From Herbaspirillum sp. SJZ106 (GTDB taxonomy: Bacteria > Pseudomonadota > Gammaproteobacteria > Burkholderiales > Burkholderiaceae_D), in contig NZ_VFNI01000007.1 in assembly GCF_006715495.1 (NCBI RefSeq), positions 124,001-188,000 on the forward strand: a stretch of DNA of 64,000 nt, read 5' to 3'. The notes under the pieces were generated by a model. That model did not search any database, was not told the origin of the DNA, and saw only the letters and a program-made list of their open reading frames with translations. Position 1 is the first letter of the stretch. Each line of letters opens with the position of its first letter. Shown in pieces: positions 55,961 through 64,000 of this stretch. The translations under genes were made by a program, and so were the position numbers.

Positions 55961-56611
55961 ATGAAGGATCCCGGCAACGCGATCGACCTGGTCATCTTCG
56001 ATTGCGACGGAACCCTGGTTGACAGTGAAGTGGTCGCTGCCGAAGCCTGGTCCGAATATGTCGCCCGCTACGGCGTCGACCTCACGGCCCGGGAGGCGCT
56101 GGCGCAGTTCCGCGGGGTGAGCATGAAGCTGTGCGTGGCGCGCATCGAGGAGTTGCGCGGCGCGCCGTTGCCGGCCGTTTTCGAACAGGAATTGCGCGAC
56201 ATGATGGCCGGCATGCTGGAACAGCGACTGCAGCCGATCAATGGCGCGCTGGAGATGGTGCAGGCGCTGTCGATTCCCTATGCGCTGGCCTCCAACGCGC
56301 CGCATCCCAAGATCGAGCTGTGCCTGCGCGTGACCGGCTTGTTGCCGTATTTCGCCGGCCGCATCTTCAGCGCCTACGATGTGCAGCGCTGGAAGCCCGA
56401 CCCGGCGTTGTTCCTGTTCGCCGCCAGCAGCCTGGGCGTGGCGCCGGCGCGCTGCGCGGTGGTGGAAGACAGCCTGCCCGGCATCAAGGCCGGCATCGCG
56501 GCCGGCATGAAGGTGATCGCGCTGCAGGAGCATGGCGTGCATCCCGAGATGCCCAAGGAGGTATCGGTCATTACCCGGCTGGCCGAACTGCATCCGCATC
56601 TGGCATCCTGA
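55961..56611 (+). CDS. HAD-superfamily phosphatase (subfamily IA)
   Basis: 216 residues. Motif I DCDGTLVDSE (nucleophile Asp), motif II ASNAPH, motif III Lys in RWKPDP, motif IV VVEDSLPGIKAG. Closest in style to YieH-like sugar-phosphate phosphatases, but the substrate cannot be assigned. It starts one base after the ccsB stop, so it is cotranscribed though functionally unrelated as far as known. Confidence 0.9.
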   Translation: MKDPGNAIDLVIFDCDGTLVDSEVVAAEAWSEYVARYGVDLTAREALAQFRGVSMKLCVARIEELRGAPLPAVFEQELRDMMAGMLEQRLQPINGALEMVQALSIPYALASNAPHPKIELCLRVTGLLPYFAGRIFSAYDVQRWKPDPALFLFAASSLGVAPARCAVVEDSLPGIKAGIAAGMKVIALQEHGVHPEMPKEVSVITRLAELHPHLAS

Positions 56612-56699
56612 CGGCGATGCGCTGCAGCGCCGATGAAACGTCCTCGAATGTATGCGCAACAGGCCCCATGTTGCGCTTTTCCCGAGCCAGCGACCGAGC

Positions 56700-57290
56700 A
56701 TGAACCACCATCTAGACCGCGACCGGCAAATCATTTACTGCGACCGTGACATCGAGGTGCGCCCGCTGGGTTTGCGGGAAGCGCCGGCGCTCTACGACGC
56801 GATCCGCCAATCGGTGCGCGCCATCAGCGAATGGGAAGCCTGGTGCACGCTCGATTACGCGCTGGCCGATGCCCGGCAGTTCCTGCAGCGCAGTATCGAA
56901 CAATGGGAGATGCGCGCTGCGTATGACTTCAACGTCATCGAGCGCGTTTCCGGCCTGGTGGTGGGTTCCGTGGCGATCAACCAGATCAGCCAGCTTAACC
57001 AGCTGGCCAACCTGGGTTACTGGGTGCGCGACGGCTACACCGGCCGCGGCATTGCCGTGACAGCCGCGCGCGCGGCGGCCGCTTTCGCGTTCGGCAAGAC
57101 CGGCCTGACCCGGCTGGAGATCGTGGCCCAGGCCGGCAACCTGCGCAGCCAGCGCGTGGCCGAAAAAACCGGCGCCACGCTGGAGTGCCTGGCGCGCAAC
57201 CGCCTGGTGTTCCATGGCGAACCGCGCGACGCCAAGGTGTTTTCACTGGTGCCGGCCGATCTCGGCGTGCCGGCGCCGGTGGTGGCCTGA
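56700..57290 (+). CDS. GNAT-family N-acetyltransferase (RimJ/RimL type)
   Basis: 196 residues. The acetyl-CoA loop reads LGYWVRDGYTGRGIAVTAAR, followed by RLEIVAQAGNLRSQRVAEKTGAT, both typical of this group. ATG 56700 is chosen; an earlier in-frame ATG at 56652 adds a non-conserved stretch. Acts on N-termini or small molecules; target unknown. It follows the HAD gene by 88 bases. Confidence 0.88.
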   Translation: MNHHLDRDRQIIYCDRDIEVRPLGLREAPALYDAIRQSVRAISEWEAWCTLDYALADARQFLQRSIEQWEMRAAYDFNVIERVSGLVVGSVAINQISQLNQLANLGYWVRDGYTGRGIAVTAARAAAAFAFGKTGLTRLEIVAQAGNLRSQRVAEKTGATLECLARNRLVFHGEPRDAKVFSLVPADLGVPAPVVA

Positions 57291-57728
57291 CGTCTTTTCC
57301 TCCCAGCAATTCCCCGTTGCGGGAAAATTGCCTTCGTGAAATTTCCTTGCCTTGGCGACAGCGTTTCGTATTCCACGCGCCGGATCGATACGTTTAGAAA
57401 CAGTTGTTTCATCTTTGCACTGCCCCGGGAAAGTGCACAATCAACCCTTTGTTGGGCAAGGGAAAACCTATTGTTTTCAATCACTTGAATCAATATTGCA
57501 AAGCATCATGAAAATGCTGCCCAAAAATAAATGAAAATTGGCTGACAAAATACTGACTTTTACGTATTCCAAATCGCGCTTGGGACGTTACATAGTTCAA
57601 GCGCCTGTCATGGGCGCTTATGTATCTGGAACGGTTGTCGGAGAGCAAACATTCCTCCGGGCCGTTGCCGGTTCCCCGGAACGTCAACCGGGGAACGTTG
57701 AGCGTCAAGCGACGTAAGAGGAAATACG
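57291..57728. other. AT-rich spacer with two hairpins
   Basis: 438 bases without a recognisable gene, clearly more AT-rich (57440-57600) than its surroundings. It holds a hairpin AAGCGCC..GGCGCTT (57599-57619) and a 9-bp hairpin GTTCCCCGG..CCGGGGAAC (57671-57696), then AGAGGAAA before the small ORF. It looks like a long 5' leader or a promoter region of the next gene. Confidence 0.5.
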
Positions 57729-57989
57729 ATGCAAGCCATACAACGCAACAAGACCAATGCCAGTAACAACCATGCCGGCCGCGCGGCCCAGCAATACGTG
57801 ACCAACGGTGAGTCCCGCCCGTCCCGCTTCGGCAAGCGCTTCAAGGGCGCCGGCGAAGCGCCGCATCATGACGATGATTGCTCATCGGCCTACGACAAGA
57901 TCTCCAAGCAGATGGACGATATCGTCGAGGGCGGCTCGCCGCAGCGCTTCAAGCGCCCCAAGATGGAAAGCGACATCATCGCCCGATGA
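57729..57989 (+). CDS. Small protein of unknown function
   Basis: 86 residues, not recognised. N-terminal half is Asn/Gln/Lys/Arg-rich and low in hydrophobic residues (QRNKTNASNNHAGRAAQQYV); then RPSRFGKRFKG and APHHDDDCSS, ending KRPKMESDIIAR. No signal peptide or membrane segment; likely soluble and partly disordered, possibly nucleic-acid-binding given the basic clusters. AGAGGAAA lies five bases before the ATG. It stands alone between GNAT (+) and gpsA (-). Confidence 0.65.
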   Translation: MQAIQRNKTNASNNHAGRAAQQYVTNGESRPSRFGKRFKGAGEAPHHDDDCSSAYDKISKQMDDIVEGGSPQRFKRPKMESDIIAR

Positions 57990-58056
57990 TGTCGTGATGC
58001 CCCGCGCTGTCGCGGGAGCGGAGATGTCCGGCCGAAGCAAGGCCGGACCCGGAGAT

Positions 58057-59061
58057 TCACAGAGTTTCTTCGCGCGGATCCCGCGACAGCAGGCGCGCTA
58101 CCATTTCCTGCACCGACACCCCATCGAACAAGGCCGCCGCCACCGCGTTGGTGATCGGCATGTCGACGCCTTTTTCCTGCGCCAGTTCGCGTACCGCCTT
58201 GGCGCAGCGCACTCCTTCGGCCACGTGCCCCAGTTCGGTCACGATATCCTCGAGTTTCTTGTTTTGCGCCAGGCCCAGGCCTACGCGCCGGTTGCGCGAG
58301 AGGTCGCCGGTGCAGGTCAGGATGAGGTCGCCCACGCCGGACAAGCCCATGAACGTCTCGGGCCGGCCGCCCAGCGCCACGCCCAGCCGGGTGATTTCGG
58401 CCAGCCCGCGGGTGATCAGCGCGGCGCGCGCATTCAGGCCCAGTTGCAGGCCGTCGGCCACGCCGGTGGCAATGGCCAGGATATTCTTCACCGCGCCGCC
58501 GATTTCCACCCCGATCAAGTCGTCGCTCGAATAGATGCGGATGTTGCCGCCATGCACGGCGGTGACGACGCGTTCGCACAGTGCGCCATCGGCGCCGGCG
58601 ATGGTCAGTGCGCAAGGCAGCCCGCGCGCGACCTCCTGGGCGAAGGAAGGGCCCGATAGCGCGCCGGCCGGGATGGCCGGTCCCAGCACCTGCTGCACGA
58701 TCTGGTGCGGCAACAGCCGGGTGTCTTCTTCCAGGCCCTTGCACAGCCAGACCAGGTTGGGAATGGGATGGCCGCGCAGTTGCCCGGCCAAACCGCGCAA
58801 GCCCGCCACCGAAGAGGCGACGATCAGCAGCGAGGTCTGCGGTTCGCCGCAGACGTGGCGTACGGCGGCGCTGAAATCGGCCGTGACGGTCAATTCATCG
58901 GGCAGCGGGAAGCCCGGCAGGTAACGCTGGTTCTCGCGTTGCCGGCCGGCTTCTTCCATGGCCTGGGGGTTGCGCCCCCAGAGCATGACGTCGTGCTTGC
59001 GCGCCAAAGTGATGGCCAGCGCGGTACCCCATGCGCCGGCGCCGAGGATGGTGATTTTCAT
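58057..59061 (-). CDS. gpsA: Glycerol-3-phosphate dehydrogenase [NAD(P)+]
   Basis: 334 residues; reduces dihydroxyacetone phosphate to sn-glycerol-3-phosphate for phospholipids. Rossmann motif ILGAGAWGTALA, catalytic Lys in EIGGAVKNILAIA, and GLSGVGDLILTCTGDLSRN. Last gene of the rhodanese-grxC-secB series on this strand. Confidence 0.97.
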   Translation of the reverse strand: MKITILGAGAWGTALAITLARKHDVMLWGRNPQAMEEAGRQRENQRYLPGFPLPDELTVTADFSAAVRHVCGEPQTSLLIVASSVAGLRGLAGQLRGHPIPNLVWLCKGLEEDTRLLPHQIVQQVLGPAIPAGALSGPSFAQEVARGLPCALTIAGADGALCERVVTAVHGGNIRIYSSDDLIGVEIGGAVKNILAIATGVADGLQLGLNARAALITRGLAEITRLGVALGGRPETFMGLSGVGDLILTCTGDLSRNRRVGLGLAQNKKLEDIVTELGHVAEGVRCAKAVRELAQEKGVDMPITNAVAAALFDGVSVQEMVARLLSRDPREETL

Positions 59062-59126
59062 TAGGGGGCGTGAGAGCGTAAACAGGTTCTAAGCGGGCGA
59101 TCCCCGGATTGGCGGATCGGGGAGAT

Positions 59127-59579
59127 TCAGTCGCCCCAGACGTCGGCGACCCTGGCAAAGCCGGTCTGGCCGTCGCGGTGGCGAACCTTGACCCAGCCAT
59201 TGTTGGGACTCTCGACCATTTCCAGCAGCACGTTCCTGTCGGCGGTAAACACGACCGGGCTGCTCTCGTCAGCCGCATTGAAGATGCGTGCGTTGGCGGC
59301 GGAAACCACCAGCATGCGCTTGGGCGTCAGGGCCTTGGACTGTATCCACGACAGCGTGCCGGCGGCGTCGCGCACCTTGCTCCATTCGCCATAGGTCAGC
59401 ACCACCTCGACCGGCATGCCGCGCGGCGCGACATAGACGCGGCGGCCCTTTTCGGACGGGGCGTCATACATGACGGAAGGCGAGGCGCCGACCGACTTGA
59501 AATCGAGCGCAAAGGCGTTGGGGGCGAATGCGGCAGCGCCCAGGACGGTCGCGCAAAGGATCAGGGGCAGGCGTTTCAT
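59127..59579 (-). CDS. Exported SH3-like domain protein
   Basis: 150 residues with a signal peptide (LPLILCATVLGAAAFAPNAFA). Two bacterial SH3-like repeats follow: one around SVMYDAPSEKGRRVYVAPRG to GTLSWIQSKAL, one around ANARIFNAAD to GWVKVRHRDGQTGFARVADVWG. Probably periplasmic, perhaps wall-binding. It sits between secB and gpsA, which are adjacent in E. coli. Confidence 0.85.
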   Translation of the reverse strand: MKRLPLILCATVLGAAAFAPNAFALDFKSVGASPSVMYDAPSEKGRRVYVAPRGMPVEVVLTYGEWSKVRDAAGTLSWIQSKALTPKRMLVVSAANARIFNAADESSPVVFTADRNVLLEMVESPNNGWVKVRHRDGQTGFARVADVWGD

Positions 59580-59682
59580 CGGTGAAGTCTCCGCAGGTTC
59601 GGGGGGAAGCGCCGCGGCGGCGGCTGGCCGGCCCCGGCGCGCCGGGGCGATCCGCCGGCGCCGCGCGAGGCTGGACTGCAGG

Positions 59683-60183
59683 TCAGTTGACGGCGGTGGA
59701 GCCGTTGTTGACCAGGGTGGCGCCTTGCTGCTCGGCCAGGGCCTGCAGGCGTTGCTGGTAGAACACTTCGAAGTTGATCTCGGCCAGGTGCACCGGCGGG
59801 AAACCGGCGCGGGTGATGGCGTCGGCGATGTTGGCGCGCAGGTACGGGTAGATGATGTTGGGGCAGCCGATGCCCAGCAGCGGATCCAGCTGGTCGGCCG
59901 GCACGTTGCGGATTTCGAAGATGCCGGCTTGCTTGCCCTCGACCAGGAAAGCCACCTTGTCGCCGACCTTGGCGGTCACGGTAATGGTCACGGTCGATTC
60001 GAACACGCCTTCAGCCAGCGCCTCGGCGCCGACGTCGACCGACACTTCGATCGACGGCGCTTCCTGTTCCAGGAAAATGGCCGGCGAATTCGGCTGCTCC
60101 AGCGACAGGTCCTTCAGGTAGACGCGCTGGATCTGGAAAACGGCTTGCTGTTGCTCTTGCTCTTGCTGGTTCTGTTCCGACAT
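59683..60183 (-). CDS. secB: Protein-export chaperone SecB
   Basis: 166 residues; tetrameric cytoplasmic chaperone that delivers unfolded preproteins to SecA. Conserved [40 protein letters not shown] (partly shown as [13 protein letters not shown]) and [13 protein letters not shown]. Longer Gln/Glu-rich N-terminus (NQQEQEQQQ). Confidence 0.97.
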   Translation of the reverse strand: MSEQNQQEQEQQQAVFQIQRVYLKDLSLEQPNSPAIFLEQEAPSIEVSVDVGAEALAEGVFESTVTITVTAKVGDKVAFLVEGKQAGIFEIRNVPADQLDPLLGIGCPNIIYPYLRANIADAITRAGFPPVHLAEINFEVFYQQRLQALAEQQGATLVNNGSTAVN

Positions 60184-60237
60184 GGATCTCTTTCAGGGTT
60201 CGGTGGGTTATTCAAAAAATGTACGCTGGCACTGGCG

Positions 60238-60498
60238 TCAGGCTTGCAGCAGCGGGTCCAGCTTGCCGGCGCGCTCCAATGCGTTCAGGTCGTCGAAACC
60301 GCCGACATGGGTGTCGCCGATATAGATCTGGGGCACCGTGCGGCGGCCGGTTTTCTGCATCATCAGCTCGCGCTGCTGAGGTTCGAGGTCGACGCGGATC
60401 TTCTCGATCTGCGTCACGCCCTTGTTGGTAAGCAGGCGCTCGGCCATGACGCAGTACGGGCACACGGCGGTGCAGTACATCACGACCGGCGCGCTCAT
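60238..60498 (-). CDS. grxC: Glutaredoxin 3
   Basis: 86 residues; glutathione-dependent dithiol reductase. Active site Cys13-Pro-Tyr-Cys16, glutathione-binding TVPQIYIGDTHVGGFDDL. The start at 60498 overlaps the rhodanese stop by 4 bases. Same order yibN-grxC-secB as in E. coli. Confidence 0.96.
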   Translation of the reverse strand: MSAPVVMYCTAVCPYCVMAERLLTNKGVTQIEKIRVDLEPQQRELMMQKTGRRTVPQIYIGDTHVGGFDDLNALERAGKLDPLLQA

Positions 60499-60908
60499 TT
60501 TGCGTCCTTGGTGGTCAGCGGCAGGCCCTGGCCGGCCCAGGCGGCAATGCCGCCGTTCAAGCCGTAGACGTCGGCAAAGCCGGCTTTCTTGAGCGAGGCT
60601 TCGGCCTTCATGGCCTGGGTGCCGTTCTGGCACACCACGATGACCTGGCGGCCCTTGAACTTGTCCAGTTCGGCGATGCGCTGCGGCAATTCCTTCAGCG
60701 GGATGTTGCGGGCGTCGCGCAGGTGGCCGGCGGCGAACTGGTCGGCGTCGCGCACGTCCAGCACCAGTGTCTTGCCCTGGTTGATCATCTGGGTGGCTTG
60801 CAGCAAGGTCAGCTTATTGCCGCGCTGCTGCAGGTAAGGAACCAGCAGGGCGCCGCCGGAGACCAAGGCCAGAGCGATCAGGAAAATATTGTCGATGATG
60901 AATTTCAC
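60495..60908 (-). CDS. Membrane-anchored rhodanese-domain protein (YibN-like)
   Basis: 137 residues: one N-terminal membrane segment ([20 protein letters not shown]), then a rhodanese domain with the active-site Cys93 (VVCQNGTQA). Probably a sulfur carrier or redox helper facing the cytoplasm. First gene of the rhodanese-grxC-secB group and coupled to grxC. Confidence 0.92.
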   Translation of the reverse strand: MKFIIDNIFLIALALVSGGALLVPYLQQRGNKLTLLQATQMINQGKTLVLDVRDADQFAAGHLRDARNIPLKELPQRIAELDKFKGRQVIVVCQNGTQAMKAEASLKKAGFADVYGLNGGIAAWAGQGLPLTTKDAK

Positions 60909-60938
60909 GGCTGTCCAATGAGTTTACTGAATCCCGGC

Positions 60939-60944
60939 ATTATA
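60939..60944 (-). promoter_or_regulatory. -10 box of the rhodanese-grxC-secB promoter
   Basis: Perfect TATAAT on the minus strand, 31 bases before the rhodanese start; the -35 position (GCAAAT at 17 bases) is weak. The same intergenic region must also hold the gpmA promoter, which was not recognised. Confidence 0.5.
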
Positions 60945-61084
60945 AAATAGAAGCATTCGCGATTTGCATTATCCGACGCTCACGGCCCGCGAGGGCCTGG
61001 GAACGTGTTCATGATCTGAAAGCCGCGGCAGCCATGCGCCCGGACTTTCCGCGCACAGCTTTTCCATCATCAAAAAAGCCAACT

Positions 61085-61831
61085 ATGTACAAAATCGTAT
61101 TCATGCGCCACGGCGAATCGACCTGGAACCTGGCCAACCGCTTCACCGGCTGGGTCGACGTCGACCTGACCGAAAAGGGCGTGGCCGAGGCCCGCCAGGC
61201 CGGCAAGCTGCTCAAAGAAGCGGGTTTCCGTTTCGACCTGGCCTACACCTCGGTCTTGAAGCGCGCCATCCGCACCCTGTGGACCACCCTGGACGAAATG
61301 GACCAGATGTATGTGCCGGTCAAGAACGACTGGCGCCTGAACGAGCGCCACTACGGCGCCCTGCAAGGCCTGAACAAGGCGGAAACCGCCGCCCAGTACG
61401 GCGACGCCCAGGTGCTGGTCTGGCGCCGCAGCTACGATACGCCGCCCAATCCGCTGGCAGCCGGCGACGAGCGCGATTCTTTTGGCGACCCGCGTTACGC
61501 CGGTCTGTCGCGCGCGCAAGTCCCGCTGACCGAATGCCTGAAGGATACCGTCGCGCGCGTGCTGCCGGCCTGGAACGATGCCATCGCCCCGGCCATCCGC
61601 GCCGGCCGGCAGATCATCGTGTCCGCCCACGGCAACAGCCTGCGCGCCCTGATCAAGTACCTCGACGGCATCAGCGACAATGACATCGTCGGCCTGAACA
61701 TCCCCAATGGCCAGCCGCTGGTGTATGAGCTGGACGCCGACCTGAAGCCGATCAAGAGCTACTATCTGGGCGACCAGTCCGCCATCGAAGCTGCGCTCAA
61801 GGCGGTAGCCAACCAAGGGAAGTCGAAATAA
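61085..61831 (+). CDS. gpmA: Phosphoglycerate mutase, cofactor-dependent
   Basis: 248 residues; interconverts 3- and 2-phosphoglycerate using 2,3-bisphosphoglycerate. Phospho-His9 in MRHGEST, then [13 protein letters not shown] and the second histidine in [14 protein letters not shown]. Start at 61085 ([11 protein letters not shown]); upstream frame lacks family sequence. E. coli has the unrelated cofactor-independent GpmM at the equivalent place, before envC and divergent from yibN-grxC-secB. Confidence 0.97.
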   Translation: MYKIVFMRHGESTWNLANRFTGWVDVDLTEKGVAEARQAGKLLKEAGFRFDLAYTSVLKRAIRTLWTTLDEMDQMYVPVKNDWRLNERHYGALQGLNKAETAAQYGDAQVLVWRRSYDTPPNPLAAGDERDSFGDPRYAGLSRAQVPLTECLKDTVARVLPAWNDAIAPAIRAGRQIIVSAHGNSLRALIKYLDGISDNDIVGLNIPNGQPLVYELDADLKPIKSYYLGDQSAIEAALKAVANQGKSK

Positions 61832-63306
61832 AACTGCGTTCCTTCCGTAAGACGTGCGCCGTCCCGCGCACGCCATTCCATTGGATTTTCCGGACAGCCC
61901 GGCGGCATGCCGCGCCGCTGCTGCTGGCGGTCGCGGCCGCCAGTGCCGCGGCGTGGACGCCTGCCGCGCAGGCCCAGGCCATCACCGAGCGCACCCGGCA
62001 GAAACAGGCCGCCGAAAAGGAAAGGGCCGACCTGCAGCAGCGCCTGACCGCCTTGAAGCGCGACATCGACCAGACCGAGACCGCCAAGGACAATGCCGCC
62101 GATGCGCTGGCCGCCTCCGAACAGGCGATTTCCAAGGCCAACCGTTCGCTGCGCGACCTGGCGCAGGAACAGCAGGCCACCGAAAGCCGGCTGGCCCAAC
62201 TGGTGCGCCAGCTCAACGAGCTGACCGCGCTGGTCAACGCGCAGCAGGCGCAACTGTCCAAGCTGCTGCGCGAGCAATATGTGGCCGGCAACGAAGACCG
62301 CATCAAGCTGCTGCTGTCGGGCGACAATCCCAACCGCATCAACCGCGAACTGCAGTACATGGGCTACATCTCGCAAGCCCAGGCCAAGCTGATCGAAACG
62401 CTGCGCGCCAATCTGCAGGCGATCCGCAGCAACAAGGCCGACACCCAGAACGCCAAGTTCGAACTGGAAGAAATCGCCCAGGAAGAGAACGAGCAGAAAC
62501 AGGTGCTGGAGAAGGAAAAGGCGCGGCGTTCGGCGCTGCTGTCGCAGTTGTCGACCAAGCTGAACACGCAGCGCAAGGAAGCCGGGCGCATCGAGCAGGA
62601 CCAGCAGCGCCTGTCGGCCCTGGTCGACAAGCTGGCGCAGATCATCGAACAGCAGAAGAAGGCCGAGGCCGCAGCGCGCGAGAAGCGGCGCCAGGAACAA
62701 CTGGCCAAGGCCCGGGCCGAACGCGAGAAACGCCTGGCGGAGCAGCGTGCGCGGGCGGCCGAGCGGGCGGCGCAAGCGGCCAAGGCCGGCAAGCCGGCGC
62801 CCAGGATGCCGGATCCGGCTGACGCCATCGACGACGACGAGCCGCCCAAGACCGCTTCGCTGGGCCGCAACGATACGCTGCCGGAACTGCAGCCGGACAA
62901 TTTCGGCAAGCCCTTCGCCAGCCTGCGCGGCCAGCTGCGCCTGCCGGTCAAGGGCGACCTGACGTCGAAGTTCGGCAGCCGCCGCGGCGACGGGCCGACC
63001 TCGCGCGGCCTGTTCATCCGCGCCGCCGAAGGCTCGGAGGTGAGGGCAGTGGCGGCCGGGCGGGTGGTGTTCGCCGACTGGCTGCGCGGTTTCGGCAACC
63101 TGATCATCGTCGACCACGGCAACCAGTACATGACGATCTACGGCAATAACCAGTCGGTGCTCAAGCGGGCGGGCGATCTGGTCAAGGCCGGGGAAGGCAT
63201 TGCCACTGCGGGCAATAGCGGCGGCAACGAGCAATCGGGTTTATACTTTGAAATGCGGTATCAAGGCCGCGCATTCGACCCACAAGGGTGGGTAACTACT
63301 AGGTGA
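61828..63306 (+). CDS. envC: Murein hydrolase activator EnvC-like, start codon non-standard
   Basis: About 492 residues if started at ATA 61828. The frame carries a signal peptide ([19 protein letters not shown], bases 61915-61980), a long coiled coil (about 61981-62760) and a C-terminal LytM domain. The metal ligands of active M23 peptidases are lost (SRGLFIRAA where HxGxD is usual; GLYFEMRY for HLHFE). That matches EnvC, which activates amidases rather than cutting peptidoglycan. No ATG, GTG or TTG occurs in frame between 61729 and TTG 62053, which would remove the signal peptide. AAGGGAAG lies six to seven bases before ATA 61828, which overlaps the gpmA stop; CTG 61834 is another choice. 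Confidence 0.85.
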   Translation: MKLRSFRKTCAVPRTPFHWIFRTARRHAAPLLLAVAAASAAAWTPAAQAQAITERTRQKQAAEKERADLQQRLTALKRDIDQTETAKDNAADALAASEQAISKANRSLRDLAQEQQATESRLAQLVRQLNELTALVNAQQAQLSKLLREQYVAGNEDRIKLLLSGDNPNRINRELQYMGYISQAQAKLIETLRANLQAIRSNKADTQNAKFELEEIAQEENEQKQVLEKEKARRSALLSQLSTKLNTQRKEAGRIEQDQQRLSALVDKLAQIIEQQKKAEAAAREKRRQEQLAKARAEREKRLAEQRARAAERAAQAAKAGKPAPRMPDPADAIDDDEPPKTASLGRNDTLPELQPDNFGKPFASLRGQLRLPVKGDLTSKFGSRRGDGPTSRGLFIRAAEGSEVRAVAAGRVVFADWLRGFGNLIIVDHGNQYMTIYGNNQSVLKRAGDLVKAGEGIATAGNSGGNEQSGLYFEMRYQGRAFDPQGWVTTR

Positions 63307-63309
63307 CAC

Positions 63310-64000
63310 ATGGGCAGCAAACTCAAGAATATCAGTCTGATCGGGTTGGGCATGGTGGCAGGCGCCACCGCGATGATTCAGTTCGATGCCATCGCGCAAA
63401 AGAACGCAACGGCATCGCTGCCATTGGAGGAGCTGCGCCAGATGGCCGATGTGTTCGGCCTGATCAAGTCCGACTACGTCGAGCCGGTCGATGACAAGAA
63501 GCTGCTGACCGAAGCCATTTCGGGCATGGTCGCCTCGCTCGACCCGCACTCGGCGTATCTGGACAAGAAGGCCTACAAGGAGCTGCGCGAAGGCACCATG
63601 GGCAAGTTCGTCGGCCTGGGCATCGAAGTCGGGATGGAAGACGGCTACGTCAAGGTTATCTCGCCGATCGAGGATTCGCCGGCCTTTCGCGCCGGCATCA
63701 AGTCGGGCGACCTGATTACCCGCCTGGACAGCACCCCGGTCAAGGGCCTGACCCTGGACGAGGCGGTCAAGAAGATGCGCGGCGAGCCCAATACCAAGAT
63801 CACGCTGACCATCGCCCGCAAGGAAGAAGACAAGCCCATCATCCTGACCATCACGCGCCAGGAAATCCGCGTGCAAAGCGTCAAGTCCAAGGTCATCGAA
63901 CCCGGCTACGCCTGGTTGCGCGTGACCCAGTTCCAGGAACCGACAGTCGATGACATGGCCAAGAAGCTGGCCGCGATCTACGCCCAGGAACCCAATCTGA
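63310..64000 (+). CDS. ctpA: C-terminal processing protease, S41 family (3' end outside window)
   Basis: First 230 residues of a periplasmic serine protease. N-terminal membrane anchor or signal (SLIGLGMVAGATAMIQF), the S41 N-terminal region (MVASLDPHSAYLDKK) and a PDZ domain (GLGIEVGMEDGYVKVISPI to TRQEIRV). The catalytic Ser/Lys part lies beyond base 64000. It starts 3 bases after the envC stop, so both are cotranscribed; the pair links wall-hydrolase activation with periplasmic proteolysis. Confidence 0.92.
   Translation, partial: MGSKLKNISLIGLGMVAGATAMIQFDAIAQKNATASLPLEELRQMADVFGLIKSDYVEPVDDKKLLTEAISGMVASLDPHSAYLDKKAYKELREGTMGKFVGLGIEVGMEDGYVKVISPIEDSPAFRAGIKSGDLITRLDSTPVKGLTLDEAVKKMRGEPNTKITLTIARKEEDKPIILTITRQEIRVQSVKSKVIEPGYAWLRVTQFQEPTVDDMAKKLAAIYAQEPNL

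Noticed and set aside
61854-62822. A 322-codon frame overlapping envC in another phase
   Set aside because: Arg/Gly/Ala-rich shadow; the envC frame has clear domains.
62053-63306. TTG at 62053 as the start of envC
   Set aside because: It would drop the signal peptide and the first coiled-coil turns, which are plainly encoded in the same frame from about 61900.

Overview
The window is 64 kb of a GC-rich betaproteobacterial chromosome. Gene order and protein sequences point to Burkholderiales, most likely Oxalobacteraceae (Herbaspirillum or a close relative). The assignment rests on the tRNA-tuf-secE-nusG-rplKAJL-rpoBC-rpsLG-fusA-tuf-rpsJ-S10-spc-alpha supercluster, the rplQ-cutA-dsbD order, System II cytochrome c maturation (ResB/CcsB) next to cytochrome c4, the proteobacterial MetX-MetW pair and the rhodanese-grxC-secB-gpsA block. 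It is an inference; no rRNA gene lies in the window.

Region 1 (1-4574): the 3' end of ptsI, then metX-metW behind a SAM-II riboswitch that appears to act by transcription termination, then an AmpG-type permease. Region 2 (4658-38587): the transcription and translation supercluster. It starts with a strong sigma70 promoter and tRNA-Tyr, -Gly and -Thr, tuf copy 1, tRNA-Trp, secE, nusG, rplK, rplA, rplJ, rplL, rpoB and rpoC. A new promoter serves rpsL, rpsG, fusA, tuf copy 2 and rpsJ. A strong terminator and a promoter that overlap each other separate rpsJ from rplC, where the S10-spc-alpha run to rplQ begins. Further internal signals lie before rplN, before rpsD and before rpoA. The two tuf genes look identical at nucleotide level.

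Region 3 (38801-48089): cutA, dsbD, a 1-Cys peroxiredoxin and a repeat-rich spacer. Then come a LysR regulator divergent from an iron-type alcohol dehydrogenase, an aldehyde dehydrogenase of the 2,5-dioxovalerate type, and an orphan branched-chain-amino-acid-type ABC binding protein; together these look like a small catabolic cassette. Region 4 (47628-51245, mostly minus strand): engB, hemB, an ECF41-type sigma factor with its C-terminal extension, and a carboxymuconolactone-decarboxylase-like protein whose upstream DNA carries a perfect ECF41 promoter (TGTCACA, 16 bases, CGTC). Between hemB and engB a plus-strand terminator with no gene in front of it marks a candidate small RNA.

Region 5 (51458-57989): cytochrome c4, resB, ccsB, a HAD phosphatase, a GNAT acetyltransferase and an unrecognised small protein behind an AT-rich leader. 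Region 6 (58057-64000): gpsA, an SH3-like exported protein, secB, grxC and a rhodanese on the minus strand. Divergent from these are gpmA, envC (no ATG/GTG/TTG start for its signal peptide) and the 5' part of a ctpA-type protease.

The window is mainly housekeeping. The least ordinary content is regulatory: the riboswitch with its 10-bp antiterminator, the ECF41 circuit, the orphan sRNA, the overlapped terminator/promoter, and the odd envC start.
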